This document shows, in pieces, positions 50,332 through 51,750 of a stretch of DNA of 51,750 nt. Position numbers and translations under genes: made by a program. The notes beneath the pieces are model-generated. The model was not told where the DNA came from. It saw only the letters and a program-made list of their open reading frames with translations, and ran no database searches. The first letter of the stretch is position 1. Each line of letters begins with the position of its first letter. Source of the DNA: an uncultured Spirochaetaceae bacterium (GTDB lineage Bacteria; Spirochaetota; Spirochaetia; Sphaerochaetales; Sphaerochaetaceae); NCBI GenBank assembly GCA_944389105.1, contig CALXLD010000021.1, forward strand, positions 1 to 51,750, given 5' to 3'.

Positions 50332-50436
50332 TCATCTGGCTGAATATGGATGCTGTGCTTTCCAGATATGCTTCACTGTGAAGAAAAGAAGAATAGCGAT
50401 GCTTATTGGAATTCCTTCAGTGTGGTCGCCGGTCAT
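50332..50436 (-). CDS. Candidate 34-residue single-span membrane peptide
   Basis: An ATG at 50436 has GGAGGGG 5 nt upstream and opens a 34-residue frame with a hydrophobic core GIPISIAILLFFTVKHIW. It follows the small lipoprotein gene by about 54 bp, with a GCCC/GGGC hairpin between. The good SD is the main support; there is no family evidence. It may be a membrane partner of the small secreted proteins or a chance frame. Confidence 0.4.
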   Translation of the reverse strand: MTGDHTEGIPISIAILLFFTVKHIWKAQHPYSAR

Positions 50437-50489
50437 TCGCCCCTCCATTTCTTTTGGTGCTTTGCGATGAAAGCCCTGAAAGGGCGGGT

Positions 50490-50627
50490 TCATCTGAATG
50501 CGGTGCCGAGATGGACGTACATCCCCGTGGTGCCGTATGGCATGGATGGTATGAACAGGTCTGAGGATTCGCAGGAAGGGAGGAACCTGCTCATGATGAG
50601 AAGCAGCATCATGCAGTGCTTTCTCAT
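50490..50627 (-). CDS. Small lipoprotein-like peptide (45 residues)
   Basis: The frame starts with an ATG overlapping the stop of the upstream secreted-protein gene (ATGA) and has AAGGAG 5 nt before it. The product has a short basic N-terminus, a hydrophobic stretch (MMLLLIMSRFLPS) and a Cys in LPSCESS that resembles a lipobox, though Pro-Ser before Cys is not ideal. The mature part would be only about 27 residues (FIPSMPYGTTGMYVHLG). It may be a real small lipoprotein or the start of a truncated longer gene. Function unknown. Confidence 0.5.
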   Translation of the reverse strand: MRKHCMMLLLIMSRFLPSCESSDLFIPSMPYGTTGMYVHLGTAFR

Positions 50628-50995
50628 GACGGCTCCTTGCTGTTGACAGCGGTGAAGGGGTAGAAGCCATCTTCCGTATCGAAGCCGAGGGTCATGTTTT
50701 CATCGAACGCTGGAACAGCATGGATTGTAGTCCCGTCATCGAATTCCAGGATGATGGTCTGCCCGTCCTGCGTCCATTCCCCGTACCTGGCCGAGATCCC
50801 AGTCCTGAGCCGCATCCAGCTGTAGGTCTCCTGGTCCCTGAACTCCTCCTTGACGATGGCGAATGCCCCGGAGTCGTGGAGTGCAAGCGTATGGCGCTCA
50901 CCCCATGTGTCCGAGATGAAGCGGTTCTGGACCGCCGCGCCCAATGACGGCAGGAGCATGCCTGCCGCCAGCACCATGATGATCATCTTCCTCAT
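50624..50995 (-). CDS. Small secreted protein of unknown function
   Basis: The 123-residue product has a signal peptide (RKMIIMVLAAGMLLPSLGAA) and a beta-rich mature part (SDTWGERHTLALHDSGAF; GQTIILEFDDGTTIH; DTEDGFYPFTAVNS) that could be a small beta-barrel or lipocalin-like fold. ATG 50995 has GGAGGAGGG immediately upstream and overlaps the stop of the preceding gene (ATGA); the longer frame to 51112 would give a Arg-rich, unlikely N-terminus. The region is GC-richer than the rest of the window, with many CC/GG-ending codons, suggesting recent acquisition. I know of no family. Confidence 0.75.
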   Translation of the reverse strand: MRKMIIMVLAAGMLLPSLGAAVQNRFISDTWGERHTLALHDSGAFAIVKEEFRDQETYSWMRLRTGISARYGEWTQDGQTIILEFDDGTTIHAVPAFDENMTLGFDTEDGFYPFTAVNSKEPS

Positions 50996-51438
50996 ATCCC
51001 TCCTCCTGCTGGCAGGTGGTTCCACCACCATCCGACGGTGATGTTCCCCTCTGGTGGTGCGTATGCCCCATCTGCACCTTCTCCTTCCTTTGGAAGGGCG
51101 AGGTCTTCCCATATCTCGTTTACGGTTTTCAGGACAGCCTCATATCCTTCGTTCTGGATCGTATGCTGTCCGCCGGTGTTGAGGGGAGGACACCAGATGC
51201 TGCCGTCTTCCGTGATGTATAGTGCGGCCTTGGCATATATGGGGGAGGCGATGTTGAGCCTACTGACGGAGCATGGCCTCATCGTCCTTGTGATGTCCCA
51301 TGCGAATTCGACCGCCGCATCATCCACTGAGAGCTCTTCGATTGTGAGCCTTTCCTTTCCGTCTTCAAGCAGCGTGATGTCGATGCCTTCGCAGGCGCTG
51401 AGGCGTATAGACGAGCCTGCCGTCTCCCCGATGGTCAT
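50992..51438 (-). CDS. 5'-truncated GC-rich gene, function unknown
   Basis: The frame encodes 148 residues beginning MTIGETAGSSIRLSACEG and ending in WWWNHLPAGGGI. It lacks a visible SD at ATG 51438. The residues just upstream in the same frame (RYSIDG after a TGA) look like part of the same protein, so the true N-terminus seems lost at about 51465, where composition also changes sharply. There is no signal peptide in what remains. It is coupled by ATGA to the secreted-protein gene downstream. It is probably a remnant or the tail of a larger imported gene; its product, if made, is unrecognised. Confidence 0.5.
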   Translation of the reverse strand: MTIGETAGSSIRLSACEGIDITLLEDGKERLTIEELSVDDAAVEFAWDITRTMRPCSVSRLNIASPIYAKAALYITEDGSIWCPPLNTGGQHTIQNEGYEAVLKTVNEIWEDLALPKEGEGADGAYAPPEGNITVGWWWNHLPAGGGI

Positions 51439-51527
51439 CCCGTCGATAGAGTACCTGTATCAATCAGAGGCAACAGATGATATTCTCTCTCTCAGATCCT
51501 GGATATCGTTTTATAATTCCAATAGGA

Positions 51528-51750
51528 ATGCATCAGGGGAGGATAGCTATTTTGGCATATATTGATTATTACGGACTTTCACGATCTACATTGGAAGAGC
51601 TTGCAGGGCAGGGGGATACCGATGCGATGATTGCGCTTGGGCTTGGCTTGTATTTTGGGTCTTTTGGGGAAACGGATGCGGGTTCCGCCTATGACTGGTT
51701 TTCCGAAGCATATAGGAAGGGTGAGGCGAAGGCAGCTCCATTCCTTGCCG
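51528..51750 (+). CDS. Sel1-repeat protein (3' end outside window)
   Basis: The frame runs off the right edge. It contains a Sel1-like unit, ELAGQGDTDAMIALGLGLYF and AYDWFSEAYRKGEAKAAPFL, of the alpha/alpha repeats that mediate protein-protein contacts. Two starts are possible: ATG 51528, with TATAAT (51512-51517) ending 10 nt upstream and no SD, or TTG 51552 with GGGGAGG about 8 nt upstream. No signal peptide is visible. It probably shares the short intergenic region with the truncated gene on the other strand. Confidence 0.75.
   Translation, partial: MHQGRIAILAYIDYYGLSRSTLEELAGQGDTDAMIALGLGLYFGSFGETDAGSAYDWFSEAYRKGEAKAAPFLA

Noticed and set aside
50350..50646. Plus-strand 98-residue frame
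   Set aside because: Antisense to two short minus-strand genes that have good SDs and overlap coupling; no domain.

Overview
The window reads as chromosome of an anaerobic, host-associated spirochaete (Sphaerochaeta/Treponema-like) of moderate GC. This rests on the catabolic gene set (MurNAc, GlcNAc, pectin/hemicellulose and amino-acid uptake), on binding-protein signal peptides that end in small residues before Thr/Lys/Glu/Ser-rich stretches without a lipobox Cys, and on many start codons that lack a Shine-Dalgarno (SD) sequence. No rRNA is present, so the placement is inference.

Region 1 (1 to about 9126) is the end of an integrated plasmid-like mobile element. It abuts the 3' end of a tRNA-Asp gene (9127-9200). 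It carries a multi-domain ArdC/metallopeptidase/deoxyribosyltransferase-like polyvalent protein, a RepA-type replication initiator, a helix-turn-helix protein, two tyrosine recombinases, a BrnT/BrnA toxin-antitoxin pair and a four-iteron origin flanked by DnaA-box-like sites. One recombinase gene is bracketed by a perfect 16-bp inverted repeat. The other lies next to the tRNA. The far end of the element is outside the window.

Region 2 (9.3-18 kb) is core chromosome: a PARG-like macro-domain protein, a MATE exporter, a YczE-type membrane protein, an OmpR/histidine-kinase pair, a flavodoxin plus DUF3793 operon behind twin GTTAGCA(A/T)TTGCTAAC palindromes, an unusual MnmA, a NimA-like flavoprotein and NagB. 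Region 3 (18-23.6 kb) has a secreted GH28-like enzyme, a GH43 enzyme and a Gfo/Idh/MocA oxidoreductase. Region 4 (23.7-28.6 kb) is an operon of an unrecognised 1035-residue protein with a very acidic repeat region, an inositol-monophosphatase-like enzyme and a HAD phosphatase fused in frame to RidA.

Region 5 (28.7-36.8 kb) is a cell-wall sugar salvage locus: a BadF-type amino-sugar kinase divergent from an RpiR regulator, then MurQ, a sugar ABC importer (binding protein and two permeases), a HAD hydrolase, a beta-lactamase-fold hydrolase and a Nudix hydrolase. Together they can import a MurNAc-type sugar, phosphorylate it and remove lactate to give GlcNAc-6-P, which then needs deacetylation before NagB (17.2 kb) can act.

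Region 6 (36.9-48.1 kb) holds FucO lactaldehyde reductase beside a decayed DauR-type regulator, and two polar amino-acid ABC importers. The first is conventional and is followed by a LarA-family racemase and a class I aminotransferase. The second consists of two fusion proteins: an ATPase with a C-terminal RsbW-like ATPase-fold domain, and a rearranged binding domain joined to a permease. Region 7 (48.1-51.75 kb) has a second MATE exporter, an esterase, a GC-richer block of small secreted/lipoprotein/membrane genes that starts abruptly near 51.46 kb, and the start of a Sel1-repeat protein.

At least eight genes have a -10-like hexamer ending 6-9 nt before the start codon and no SD, so leaderless transcription looks common here.
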